This document shows, in pieces, positions 8,275 to 16,625 of a stretch of DNA of 40,175 nucleotides (position 1 is the first letter of the stretch; each line of letters begins with the position of its first letter). The DNA is from Syntrophobacter sp. SbD2. Its GTDB lineage: Bacteria; Desulfobacterota; Binatia; UBA9968. The position numbers were made by a program, and so were the translations under genes. The DNA lies in the NCBI GenBank assembly GCA_945889495.1, contig CAMDBU010000038.1, forward strand, positions 1 to 40,175, written 5' to 3'. The notes beneath the pieces were generated by a model. That model did no database searches. It had not been told where the DNA came from and was given only the letters and a program-made list of their open reading frames with translations.

Positions 8275-8682
8275 TCATGGCTTTTTTGCGATTAGCTTTT
8301 CCGCCCAACGCAAGACTTTTTCGGCGATCCTCACTGCTCGTTTGTATTCTTCCCGGACAATCGGCTCGGTTATTCCCGGATAGCGAGTGACCACCGCAAA
8401 CCGGGTTAGCCGGCTGGCAGCTTTAACGGATTTGGGAATGGACGGGCCTGCCTTCTGAACCAGGTCGAGCAGCTCCGCGAGATCGTGATGGTAAGGGAAG
8501 CGTATTTTAAGGTGGAGTAATACGGCCTTGACGGCCTTTTCCGCGGCCTGCTGTGTGTCAAAGCAAAGGTCCTCCAGATAAACCTCGGGAATGCGACTAT
8601 CGGCTTGAGCCCGCGCCAGGTTGCTTCGCGCTCGATTCAACCACTCAACGGGATCGTCCGCGGGCCTTCGCTTAGGCGGCAT
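8275..8682 (-). CDS. HEPN-domain protein (toxin-like)
   Basis: A 135-residue HEPN (PF05168) protein. The family pattern is clear: DPVEWLNRARSNLARAQAD at the N-terminus, CFDTQQAAEKAVKAVLLH in the core helix, PYHHDLAELLDL, and VTRYPG before the last helix. It overlaps the preceding nucleotidyltransferase gene by 11 bases. HEPN/MNT pairs are toxin-antitoxin-like, but this branch lacks the exact RX4HXY of HepT, so RNase activity is uncertain. Confidence 0.85.
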   Translation of the reverse strand: MPPKRRPADDPVEWLNRARSNLARAQADSRIPEVYLEDLCFDTQQAAEKAVKAVLLHLKIRFPYHHDLAELLDLVQKAGPSIPKSVKAASRLTRFAVVTRYPGITEPIVREEYKRAVRIAEKVLRWAEKLIAKKP

Positions 8683-9001
8683 AAACGACCTTACCCTCTC
8701 TCAACGCGGGGTAAATCACCAGGGCGAAACAGTCGCCGTAGCGCTTAACGTCTGCAGCGGTCACGACAACAACATCGACGGCTTGGCCCACGCCAAACAG
8801 GTTCATGTAGATTTTTTCCGTTAGACGGCCACGGTGAAACTTGCCGCGCTTAATGACCAGCAAATCCACATCGCTATTCGGTCCCATTTCCCCGCGGGCA
8901 GCCGAGCCAAAAAGAATAATTTTCTCCGGCGCGGCGACCTTTACGATGCGCCGAATAATCTCGCTTAGCTGTCTTCGGTCTATCGTCGTTTTGCGCCTCA
9001 T
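8672..9001 (-). CDS. Nucleotidyltransferase of a HEPN/MNT pair
   Basis: A 109-residue nucleotidyltransferase-fold protein. The GS...DxD signature is complete (G32-S33, then D44-V-D46 in PNSDVDLLVI), with D76 in GQAVDVVVVT as the third metal ligand. It precedes and overlaps the HEPN gene. By analogy it modifies or neutralises the HEPN partner. It differs clearly in sequence from the MNT at 4763-5077, so the two modules were acquired separately. Confidence 0.85.
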   Translation of the reverse strand: MRRKTTIDRRQLSEIIRRIVKVAAPEKIILFGSAARGEMGPNSDVDLLVIKRGKFHRGRLTEKIYMNLFGVGQAVDVVVVTAADVKRYGDCFALVIYPALREGKVVYAA

Positions 9002-9112
9002 GTTTGGTCGTCCACCTGATCCTATCTTATCATTGCCTGATTCACTACCGAGACGTTAACACTCGCTAGTTGTATAGACTTTCATGCTGTTACTATTCTC
9101 TCGCGCCTTTTT

Positions 9113-10102
9113 TCACTTGATTATCCTAGTCGCCCGCGCCAGCACCTCCGGCGCAATCGTCGCGCCGATTTGCTTCGCGGTTTTCAGGTTGATAATGAAT
9201 TCAAATTTCATCGGTTGTTCCACCGGCAGTTCGGCGGGTGTTGTTCCCTTCAAGATTCTATCCACAAAATAAGCGACGCGCCGGTAGATGTCCGCTTCGT
9301 CCGCCCCGTAGGACATGAACCCGCCGGCCTCTACAGCCTCTCTTCTGCCGTATATCGACGGTAACCGGCTCTTTAACGCCAAGCCCGCGATCCGTTTTCG
9401 GTTAGCATTCATCAGCCCACCGGTGGGCACGTAGAGTCCGTCCGGGCGTTGCTTGTTTAGACCTGCAAAGATCTTCTCAAAGTCGTCCGCAGTCCGCACC
9501 TCCCACGGCTGAAGAGTCAACTTCAGCGCACGTGCTGCGGGCTGAACCTCTTTCAGCTCGACTACGTGGTACGTATTTGCCGGATCGTGGAGAATCGCGA
9601 CACGAGCAAGTTTGGGAACGGCTTCTTTGAGCAGGTCCAGCCGCTTACCACCTAGTTCTATGAGAAGGTTTGTAAGGCCGGTGACATTGCCGCCGGGACG
9701 GGCAAGGCTGTCGATCAGGCCTGCCCTGACTGGATCGCCCCCACCGCCCACCATAACGATAGGAATCGTCTTGGTCGCATTCATGGCTGTCTGGACCGCT
9801 CCTGCCGCGCCTGATACCACGATGATATCAACCTTGAGACGCAACAGCTCTGCCGCAAGCTCAGGAGTCCGACCGCGCTTGCTGTCCGCATATCGGTACT
9901 CCGTTGCGATGTTCTGTCCCTCCATGTATCCACGCTCGCGCAGAGCCAACCGAATTCCCTCGGCACGGGCGGAATCACTAGCTGCATCGCCCGTCGATAG
10001 ATACCCTATCCGAGGGACTTTCTTCGGCTGCTGCGCGGCGGCGGGAAAGCTGTGCGCCAAGAGCAGAGCGCATAGAGCTAGTCTAGTGAATTTTTTGTGC
10101 AT
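9113..10102 (-). CDS. PF04392-type ABC substrate-binding protein (copy 3)
   Basis: A 329-residue member of the same family, more diverged: signal peptide (LALCALLLAHSFPAAAQQPK), VPRIGYLSTGDAAS, MNATKTIPIVMVGGGGDPV, SLARPGGNVTGLTNLLIEL and the C-terminal IAPEVLARATRIIK. The three gene stubs at 4319, 6265 and 8070 resemble this copy's C-terminus more than copies 1 and 2, so this branch was once more numerous here. Start at 10102 lacks a strong ribosome-binding site. Confidence 0.9.
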   Translation of the reverse strand: MHKKFTRLALCALLLAHSFPAAAQQPKKVPRIGYLSTGDAASDSARAEGIRLALRERGYMEGQNIATEYRYADSKRGRTPELAAELLRLKVDIIVVSGAAGAVQTAMNATKTIPIVMVGGGGDPVRAGLIDSLARPGGNVTGLTNLLIELGGKRLDLLKEAVPKLARVAILHDPANTYHVVELKEVQPAARALKLTLQPWEVRTADDFEKIFAGLNKQRPDGLYVPTGGLMNANRKRIAGLALKSRLPSIYGRREAVEAGGFMSYGADEADIYRRVAYFVDRILKGTTPAELPVEQPMKFEFIINLKTAKQIGATIAPEVLARATRIIK

Positions 10103-10118
10103 GGAGGTTGCCCGTGTC

Positions 10119-10206
10119 TTCTTCCTCTCCCTCTGGGAGAGGATAGAGGTGAGGGCGGCCGAATCGGAATTGCCCTCACCCTAGCCCTCTCCCAGGGGGC
10201 GAGGGA
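10119..10206. repeat. Inverted repeat of CCCTCWCCC type
   Basis: A left arm (CTCCCTCTGGGAGAGG then TAGAGGTGAGGG) and a right arm (CCCTCACCCTAGCCC then TCTCCCAGGGGGCGAGGG) are reverse complements with few mismatches, separated by a short spacer. Each arm also folds on itself. This is the style of dispersed palindromic repeats common in environmental proteobacterial genomes, and it fills the space between the amidohydrolase stop and the SBP start. It may also end transcripts. Confidence 0.65.
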
Positions 10207-10212
10207 ATCAGA

Positions 10213-11253
10213 TCAGATCCGATAAAACTCCTTGGCGTTGTCGTAAAGGATGTTCTGCTTGGTCGCGTCGGATAGCTCCGGGCGCTTGAGCAGCTCGGGG
10301 ATGTCTTTCAAGAATTCCCCGTAGACCCGTTCGTGTGGGTAGTCGGAAGGAAACATGATGCGGTCGTCGCCGATCACTTGGGCGACGTAGGCGAGAGATT
10401 TTTCTTCCGGTTCGCAGGTGACGTAGACTGGGCAGTCTTTGACGTAGTCGCTGGGTTTCTTTTTCATGTTCGGGAAGGAGCGGGCGCCGCGGGTTTCGTA
10501 TTCGTAGTCCAACCGGTCCATCATGTAGGGCAGCCAGCCGCAGCCGGCTTCGAGGAAGGCGAGTTTCAATTTGGGAAACTGTTCCAACACGCCGTCGCAA
10601 ATGATGCTGGTCAACTGAATCATCAACGGGAACGGATGTTCCAAGGCGTGCACTTGGCCCATATCTTCGAAGTAGTCGAAACCGAAGCCGCGGCTGGGCG
10701 CGCCGTGGATTCCCAGCGGCACGCCGAGTTGCTCAGCTTCGCGAAAGATCGGTTGAAAGAACGGATGGCCGAAGCCTTTGCTCAGCACCGTCGCCGACGG
10801 TAGGAAGGCGCCGACCATGTCGAGCTTCTCGACGGCGTAGCGCAGTTCCGCCGCGGCCGCTTCGGGATCTTGCACCGGTAGCACGGCGACGCCTTTCAAG
10901 CGCGAGTCGCGCTTGATGTAGCGGGCGTTGAACCAATTGTTATAGGCCCGCGACAACGCGCTGGCCCAGCCGGGATCTTGCACCAGACCGATGGCCAGAG
11001 CGGCGGTCGGATAAAGCACCGTGCAATCGACGCCGAGGGTCTCGACGAACTTGATGACGTCCTCCGGTTTGGTCTCTGTGACCTTATCCGGTCGGCCCGC
11101 GCCCAGGCCGCGCGGCCAGCCGTCGAGCGACGGAAACAGCGCGTAGGCGCGCGCCCGGCGCATGCCGCGGTATTTGCCTTCGAAGTACTCTTCGATCTCC
11201 TCGTGGTTTTCGTAAATATGGCCGTCGGCATCGATGACTTTGGGTTTTTGCAC
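10213..11253 (-). CDS. Amidohydrolase family 2 (PF04909) protein
   Basis: A 346-residue TIM-barrel metal-dependent hydrolase of the amidohydrolase-2 family (relatives include ACMSD-like decarboxylases). Visible active-site blocks: VIDADGHIYEN at the N-terminus, GIHGAPSRG in the middle, FLEAGCGWLPYMMDRLD, and MFPSDYPHER holding the late aspartate. The start is GTG at 11253, with AAGGAA upstream; no better ATG exists. A TTGACA-type promoter lies at 11296-11325. It is probably catabolic; substrate unknown. Two relatives occur at 12857-13942 and 30837-32015. Confidence 0.9.
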   Translation of the reverse strand: MQKPKVIDADGHIYENHEEIEEYFEGKYRGMRRARAYALFPSLDGWPRGLGAGRPDKVTETKPEDVIKFVETLGVDCTVLYPTAALAIGLVQDPGWASALSRAYNNWFNARYIKRDSRLKGVAVLPVQDPEAAAAELRYAVEKLDMVGAFLPSATVLSKGFGHPFFQPIFREAEQLGVPLGIHGAPSRGFGFDYFEDMGQVHALEHPFPLMIQLTSIICDGVLEQFPKLKLAFLEAGCGWLPYMMDRLDYEYETRGARSFPNMKKKPSDYVKDCPVYVTCEPEEKSLAYVAQVIGDDRIMFPSDYPHERVYGEFLKDIPELLKRPELSDATKQNILYDNAKEFYRI

Positions 11254-11295
11254 GATGGTGATTCCTTTCTACTGGTGGCGAATCGGATTGGGACG

Positions 11296-11325
11296 AGGTT
11301 AGGCAGTGACTCGGTTTGCTGTCAA
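11296..11325 (-). promoter_or_regulatory. Candidate sigma-70-type promoter for the amidohydrolase
   Basis: On the minus strand TTGACA (11325-11320), an 18-base spacer and TAACCT (11301-11296). It belongs to a set of six similarly built sites in front of catabolic genes in this window. It leaves a leader of about 35 bases with a ribosome-binding site. Confidence 0.45.
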
Positions 11326-11340
11326 GCGGACGGACCGTAA

Positions 11341-11511
11341 CCGAGAATCGGATTATCTCTCGCAAAGGCGCAAAGGCGCAAAGGGACGGGCGGAGCCCGT
11401 CATCCGGAACGAATGCCAGGGATATATGAAAGATTTCTCTCTTCGTTCGAAATGACAACGTCCGAACTTTGCGTCTTTGCGCCTTTGCGAGAGTAATATC
11501 CGAATCCGAGA
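11341..11511. repeat. MITE-like inverted-repeat element
   Basis: Arms of 27 bases at 11357-11383 (starts CTCTCGCAAAGGCGCAAAGG) and 11467-11493 are near-perfect reverse complements; weaker flanking similarity extends to about 11341 and 11511. The arms contain tandem GCAAAGGC units. The interior has another repeat-like motif (AACGAATGCCAGGGATATAT) but no coding capacity. It resembles a non-autonomous mobile or REP-type element between the amidohydrolase and the broken SBP gene. Confidence 0.65.
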
Positions 11512-11526
11512 GTGGTTCCCGCGGCG

Positions 11527-12570
11527 CTATTTCCACAGCTCTTTGAGGAAGCCGGACTGCTTGAGCTCGTCGACGTAGCTGTTGTCGTAGTAGGCTTCGG
11601 GCGGCGTGTTGGCGGCTTGGGTTTTGTCGACTAGGCCGAATTCGCCCATCAGCCGCGCCATGTTGGCGACGGCGTCGCGCGGCATGGCCGGGTCGCGGCC
11701 GAAGCTGTCGGTGGCGAATTTATACAAGCGGTCGAGAATGTCGGGTTGGTTTTGCCGGGTGTATTTGGCGAGAGTTCGTTTCGCCAGGCTTTCTTGCGCG
11801 GTCATGATCTTGACGCCTTCGACCACGCCCTTGATCACGCGCAGGACGGTGTCGCGATTCTTCACCGCCCAGGAGCGGCGCGCGGCGACGCCGCCGGAGA
11901 TCAGCTTGCTGCTAAATTTCCCATAATCCTGCGAGCTCACCAACTCGCGAAAGCCGTCGCGGATTAAAAGAAACGACTGTGGCGGCGACACCATGGCGCC
12001 ATCGACGATGCCACGGCGCAGGCCGATCTCGGCTTCGGACTGGGTGCCCAATTGCAGCATGGTGACGTCCTTGATGGCGTAGCGGTCGAGAATCATTTGC
12101 AGTGAGAAGTGCGGAATGCCGCCCAACCGGCTGATGCCGATCTTTTTGCCACGCAGCTCTTCTGGCTTCTCTATGCCAGGCCGGGTGATCAGCGGCTAGG
12201 CCAGTGGCACGGTGGCGGCCACGGCGATGACATCGCCGCCGCGCAGCACGTTGGTAATCAACGCCGGCCCGCCGAAGCCGGCGACGTTGGCGGCGCCGGA
12301 AAGCATCGATTGAATGATCAGCGCCGAGGCGCCCATGAAAATCAAATCGACGTCGAGACCATGTTTTTCGAAAATCTTGGCGTCCTTGGCAATCATGAAC
12401 GGCAGCGCGCTGGTGTTGATCGGTGAGTACGGAAAGGGAACTTTCGTCAGCGGTTGCGCTGAAGCTTTGGCGGCGCCGAGCAAGCCGGCCACGAGCACGA
12501 ACACGAACACGATCACGAGCCCGCGACTGGGGTAATGGAGTGATGGAGTGTTGGGTTGGAAAAATGTCAT
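11527..12570 (-). pseudogene. NMT1-like SBP gene with an in-frame TAG
   Basis: A full-length relative of the SBPs at 1135-2166 and 2191-3216, interrupted by one TAG at 12196-12198. Codons 1-125 carry the signal peptide (VIVFVFVLVAGLLGAAKASA), FPYSPINTSALPFMIAKDAK and VLRGGDVIAVAA. After the stop the same frame continues with PLITRPGIEKPEELRGKKIG and GIPHFSLQMILDR to a normal end (KQSGFLKELWK). No frameshift or deletion is needed, so this is a simple nonsense change. The aligned codon is ATC (Ile) in both paralogues, so TAG needs several substitutions. Recent inactivation, a sequencing error or suppression are possible. Confidence 0.85.
12529..12553. repeat. Octamer repeat in the 5' end of the SBP pseudogene
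   Basis: Units of the form TGGAGTRA (GGGGTAA TGGAGTGA TGGAGTG) lie in the first codons of the broken SBP gene. The same units occur at 3185-3207 and, with five copies, at 16618-16657. Confidence 0.65.
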
Positions 12571-12596
12571 GTGCGGTGGCGCGTCCTTATCGGCGG

Positions 12597-12625
12597 ACCG
12601 TAGTTCGCGCGAGATTTTCTGTCAA
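12597..12625 (-). promoter_or_regulatory. Candidate promoter for the SBP pseudogene
   Basis: On the minus strand TTGACA (12625-12620), 17 bases, then TACGGT (12602-12597), 27 bases before the start codon at 12570. Architecture matches the other TTGACA sites in this window. Confidence 0.45.
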
Positions 12626-12629
12626 GCGA

Positions 12630-12768
12630 TCTTTCCCCCCTTTGGAAAAGGGGGATGAAGGGGGATTTGTTGCGTGGGGCGGTCTTGTTCATTTATTCGC
12701 GGTGAATCACGAGTCGGAAGAAAATCTCCCCTAACCCCTCTTTTGCAAAGAGGGGAATCGTAGCACCC
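12630..12768. repeat. Inverted pair of CCCCTTT-AAAGGGG hairpin units
   Basis: The left unit (12631-12667, TTCCCCCCTTTGGAAAAGGG...) and the right unit (about 12729-12765, ...CTCTTTTGCAAAGAGGGGAA) are reverse complements of each other, and each folds into its own hairpin. They occupy most of the divergent space between the SBP pseudogene and the next amidohydrolase. Repeat type: REP/BIME-like. Confidence 0.65.
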
Positions 12769-12856
12769 AATTCGGAGTGGCTGCAATACACATTGATTGC
12801 ACTAGCGGTTTTAGGTTAGACAGGAAACGAAATAACTTTCGTCCGAGGAGGTAGTT

Positions 12857-13942
12857 ATGGCACGTAACGGGATTCCGGTCGTCGATGGCGACGGGCATGT
12901 GATGGAGGATTGGGATGCGCTCTTGCAGTATATGCCGGAGCCTTACATTAAAAGCGGCCGCTTCAAGGGGCGGATATTTCCGCCGCTCGATCATCTCCAT
13001 GGGGCGACGCTCTATACTCTAGTGCCCGGCGCGTTTCGGCCGGTGCGCGAGGATGGCTGGCTGGAGTTTATGGAAGATGTCGGCATTGAGCGCGCGGTGC
13101 TTTATTCCACCGGCGGTTTGGCCTTCGGCAAAGTGATCACCCGCGAATTCGCCGTCGACGTCGCGCGGGCTTGGAACAACTGGTTCGCCGATACTTACTT
13201 AAAAAAGAGCCCGCGCTTCCAAGGGCTGGCTCTGGTGCCGCTGCAAGAGCCGGCGGAGGCGATCAAGGAAATGCGCCGGGCGGTCAAGGAATTAAACTTC
13301 TGCGGCGTCATGCTGCCGTCCACCGGCTTCAAGGGCCACTTGGGCGACAAGGAATACTGGCCGTTCTACGAAGAGGCGAGTAAGCTCGGTTGCTGCATTG
13401 GCATCCATGGCGGCGCCCATGAAGGCTTGGGCATGGATTGGTTGACGCCCTACGCGCCGATCAACGGCTTGGGCCACGCCGTCGGCCAGATGGTGGCGTT
13501 CGCCGGCATCGTCTTCAACGGCATCTTCGAAAAATTTCCCAATGTCCGCATCGGCTTTATGGAAGCCGGCGTGTCATGGCTGCAAACCTGCCTAGAGCGC
13601 TTCGACCGCGGCTGGGAAACCCATATCCAATACGATCCGCGCGGCGAATATATCCAGCTCAAGGCCGGCGAAAAGGTCAGCGACTACATCCGCCGCCAAG
13701 CCGAAGCCGGACGGTTTTTCGTCGGCTGCGAAGGGACGGAAAAAGCGCTGCACCATCTGATCGAAGCGGTGGGCAACAAGCCGTTCATGTTCTCCAGCGA
13801 CTTCCCGCACGAAGTCAACAACGAATACTGCAAGCATGAGATCGACGAGATCGTCGAGAACGAGCATCTCAGCGACGCCGACAAGCACGCGGTGCTGCAC
13901 GGCAACGCCGAGCGGTTTTATGGGTTGAAGCCGTTGGGGTGA
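12857..13942 (+). CDS. Amidohydrolase family 2 (PF04909) protein
   Basis: A 361-residue amidohydrolase with a strong GAGGAGG ribosome-binding site eight bases before the ATG. Active-site blocks: VVDGDGHVMEDWD, CIGIHGGAHEGLG, IGFMEAGVSWLQTCLERFD and MFSSDFPHEVNNEYCKHEID. It opens a plus-strand operon: amidohydrolase, SBP (44-base gap), UGSC selenoprotein (15-base gap) and SBP (one-base overlap). This suggests hydrolysis or decarboxylation of a compound captured by the two binding proteins and processed by a selenium redox step. The substrate is unknown. Confidence 0.92.
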   Translation: MARNGIPVVDGDGHVMEDWDALLQYMPEPYIKSGRFKGRIFPPLDHLHGATLYTLVPGAFRPVREDGWLEFMEDVGIERAVLYSTGGLAFGKVITREFAVDVARAWNNWFADTYLKKSPRFQGLALVPLQEPAEAIKEMRRAVKELNFCGVMLPSTGFKGHLGDKEYWPFYEEASKLGCCIGIHGGAHEGLGMDWLTPYAPINGLGHAVGQMVAFAGIVFNGIFEKFPNVRIGFMEAGVSWLQTCLERFDRGWETHIQYDPRGEYIQLKAGEKVSDYIRRQAEAGRFFVGCEGTEKALHHLIEAVGNKPFMFSSDFPHEVNNEYCKHEIDEIVENEHLSDADKHAVLHGNAERFYGLKPLG

Positions 13943-13985
13943 GCATCGCTTTAGGATTTTCGATGAAGCGCCGATTGAGCCCACG

Positions 13986-14984
13986 ATGAGCCAGGAACGA
14001 ACCCAACCGGTTATCCGGATTTGTTTCCTGGTCATCGCTGTGCTGTTGCCGATTGGTGCCGCGGCGATCGCTCAAGACAAGATCAAGCTGCCGGTTAGCG
14101 TCTCGTCGAAGACTCTGGGCTACAGTCCTCTCTGGGTGGCGCAGAAGCAGGGCTTCTTCGCTGCCAATGGTCTGGACGTCGATTTGATTCTGGTGCGCAG
14201 CGGCGATCTCGCCTTGATGGCACTGCTCGGCGGTTCGGTGCATATTTCCGGCGGCAGCACGGCGGGCATCAGCGCCATCGAAAAGGGCGTCGATCTAGCT
14301 TTCATCGGTGGCGCGATCAATGGCCTGACGCATATGATCCTTGGCGGCAAGAATTATAAATCCTTCGACGATCTGCGCGGCGCGACCATCGGCGCGTCGG
14401 GCTTGACCGGCAGCACGACCATCGTGCTCAAGCGCATCCTCAAGGGAAAAGGCTTGGAGTATCCGCGCGACTATAAGCTCTTAAACGTTGGCGCATCGGC
14501 GCCGGCGTTTCTCGCGTTGAGCTCGAACCAGATCGCTGCGTCGATCATCGCCGTGCCGCTGGCGTTTGAAGCCGCGGACTTGGGCTACAACATACTCGCC
14601 CGGGTGGTGGACACGGTGCCGAGCTACCAGCTCGGCGCGCTGGCGCTGAAACGTTCCTGGGGCGAAAAGAATCGGCCGGTGGCGGTGCGCTTCATGAAGT
14701 CCATGGTGCAAGCCCATCGTTGGCTGTACAGCCAGCGCGACGCGGCGGTGAGTTTTCTCGCCAAGGAAATGCAGTTGAGCGCCAGCCATGCGCGGCGCGG
14801 TTGGGAATATTACACCGAGAAAAGGATTTGGCATCCGGAGGCGGACTTGAGCCACGAAGGCTTACGCATGGTGATCCAGATCATGGCCGAGGAAGGGCAG
14901 CTCCGTCCACCCCTGCCGGCGCCGCAGAAATTTGTCGACCAAAGCTACTTGAAAGAGGCTTTGCAGGAATTGGCCAGCCGCTAA
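13986..14984 (+). CDS. NMT1/SsuA-type ABC substrate-binding protein
   Basis: A 332-residue binding protein with a signal peptide (ICFLVIAVLLPIGAAAIAQD) followed by SVSSKTLGYSPLWVAQKQGF, NGLDVDLILVRSGD, an FDDLRGATIGASGLTGSTT central segment and a C-terminal VDQSYLKEALQELA. It is not a close paralogue of the SBPs in the 167-3216 operon. It lies between the amidohydrolase and the UGSC selenoprotein gene, and ends 15 bases before the latter's likely ATG. Likely periplasmic; no transporter partners in the window. Confidence 0.9.
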   Translation: MSQERTQPVIRICFLVIAVLLPIGAAAIAQDKIKLPVSVSSKTLGYSPLWVAQKQGFFAANGLDVDLILVRSGDLALMALLGGSVHISGGSTAGISAIEKGVDLAFIGGAINGLTHMILGGKNYKSFDDLRGATIGASGLTGSTTIVLKRILKGKGLEYPRDYKLLNVGASAPAFLALSSNQIAASIIAVPLAFEAADLGYNILARVVDTVPSYQLGALALKRSWGEKNRPVAVRFMKSMVQAHRWLYSQRDAAVSFLAKEMQLSASHARRGWEYYTEKRIWHPEADLSHEGLRMVIQIMAEEGQLRPPLPAPQKFVDQSYLKEALQELASR

Positions 14985-14999
14985 ATGGGAGTGCGATCT

Positions 15000-16625
15000 A
15001 TGAGCGAATCGTCCATCGAAGTCGTCAATCCATTGGGTGTGGCGCGCCAGCAAGTAAGCAAACTGGCGCCGCGCCGCCACGACAGCTTGGCCGGCCGACG
15101 CATCGGCTTGCTCGATAACAATAAGCCCAACGCCGATAAGTTTTTGCAATTTGTCGGCGAGCTTCTTCGGCTGCGTCATCCAGACATTCAACTGGTCGCC
15201 AAGCGCAAGATGACGCGCATGGAGTCGGATGGTTTGGCGGAATTCGCCAACGATTGCGATGTCGTCGTCAACGCCTTTGCCGATTGAGGCTCTTGCACGT
15301 CGTGGAGTGTCCACGACTCAGTGAAACTGGAAGGGGCCGGGATCGCCACCGTGACGGTGGTGAGCAGCGAGTTTTGGAACTTGGCGCTGGCCGAGTGCCA
15401 GGCGCGCGGTGTGAAAGAGCTGCCGCTGGTCCAGGTGCCGCATCCGGTGGGGACCATCGGGTTCGATGCTTTGCGCGCGGTGGCTGAGTCGGCGGTGGAT
15501 GCGATCGCCGCTAAGTTGGTTAGCGGCAGTGGTACGAATTCAGCCTCTGATACCGCTTCGTTAGCGATCGGCGAAGGCGGCACCGCCGCAACTCTTTCCG
15601 TTCCCAGCGATCCCGGCGAGATGTTCAGCTATTTTTTCGCGCGCGGTTGGACCGATGGCTTGCCGGTGCTGCCGCCGACTATGGCGGCGGTTGAAAAAAT
15701 GCTCGCCGCCGGAGGGCAGAAAGCCGACGCAGTATTGGGCGTGATTCCGCCGTTGAACGGCGTCGCCACGGCGGAGAAGGTGGCGGCCAACGCGGTGCTG
15801 GCGGGCTGCTTGCCGGAATATTTTCCGCTGGTGCTAGCGGCGCTGCGCGCCATGACCCGGCCGGGCTACAATCTCGATGGCTTACAGACCACCACGGGAA
15901 ACATCGCGCCGCTGGCGATCGTCAACGGGCCTTGCCGCAATTCTTTATCCATCAACTACGGCGCCAACGTGCTCGGCCAGGGCTGGCGCGCCAATGCCAC
16001 CATCGGTCGGGCGATCCGTTTGGTCATGACCAACATCGGCGGTGCGCGGCCGGGGAGCTTCGATAAATCGACCATGGGGCAGCCGGCGAAATACACATTT
16101 TGTTTTGGCGAGAACGAAGAAAAAAGTCCCTGGGCGCCGTTTCATGTCGAGCGCGGCTTGGCGCGCGACTGCGATGCGCTGCATCTGTTCGGCGCCAGCG
16201 GAGTTTACAGCGCCGTCGATATGGCGAGCCAGACGGCAACCGGGCTGCTCAAGACCTTTGCGCTGACGATGACCGGCGGATTGGCCAGCGGCGTGACATC
16301 GACCGAAGTGCTGTGGGCGATCTGTCCCGAGCATGCGGCGATTTTCGCGCGCGACGGATTCTCTAAAGAGAAATTGCGCGCCGAGCTGTTCGCGCTAGCG
16401 CGGGTGCCTTACGACAAGATCGCCGATGAAAACTTAGAACTGCTCGCCAAGCGGCGGCCGCAGTGGTTCAAGCCCGGCGGTGCGCGCGAAGTCGGCGTGG
16501 TCGACCGGCCGGAAGATATCTGGATCGTCGTCGCCGGCGGCGCCGGCGCCAAGTCGGCCTATATCCCAGGGCGCACCGGGACGCGTATGCAGACGGTGGC
16601 GGTGGCAGGAGGGGGAGTGGAGTGA
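15000..16625 (+). CDS. UGSC-family selenoprotein (in-frame UGA = Sec96)
   Basis: One 541-residue gene read through an in-frame TGA at 15285-15287. The flanking codons give VVVNAFAD-U-GSCTSWSVHD, the defining U-G-S-C motif of the UGSC selenoprotein family, so residue 96 is very likely selenocysteine and C99 its redox partner. A perfect 8-bp hairpin follows (15299-15317). Residues 1 to about 195 form the UGSC domain. From about 200 on is a second conserved domain (GWTDGLPVLPPT, VAANAVLAGCLPEYFPLVL, RANATIGRAIRLVMTNIGG) that I do not recognise by name. The ATG at 15000 has GGGAG eight bases upstream; ATG at 14985 is possible. No signal peptide, so cytoplasmic. Probable thiol/selenol redox protein; reaction unknown. 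Confidence 0.92.
15285..15317 (+). promoter_or_regulatory. UGA codon and bacterial SECIS-like hairpin (UGSC gene)
   Basis: The recoded TGA (15285-15287) is followed by GTCGTGGA-GTG-TCCACGAC (15299-15317): eight perfect base pairs closing a GUG triloop whose first G is 20 nt past the UGA. Known bacterial SECIS elements place a small apical loop with an early G roughly 16-37 nt after the UGA for SelB binding. The fit is direct, and the hairpin is inside the coding sequence. Confidence 0.85.

Noticed and set aside
4763-9001. The three TA modules as one duplicated system
   Set aside because: The two nucleotidyltransferases differ too much and the middle pair is from unrelated families, so they are separate acquisitions.
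12196-12198. TAG as pyrrolysine
   Set aside because: SBPs are not a known pyrrolysine family and no Pyl-related gene is in the window; a nonsense mutation is simpler.
15285-15287. UGA as an ordinary stop with two separate genes
   Set aside because: The frame is unbroken on both sides, the UGSC motif is exact and a hairpin with SECIS geometry follows; the second ORF has no start signals.
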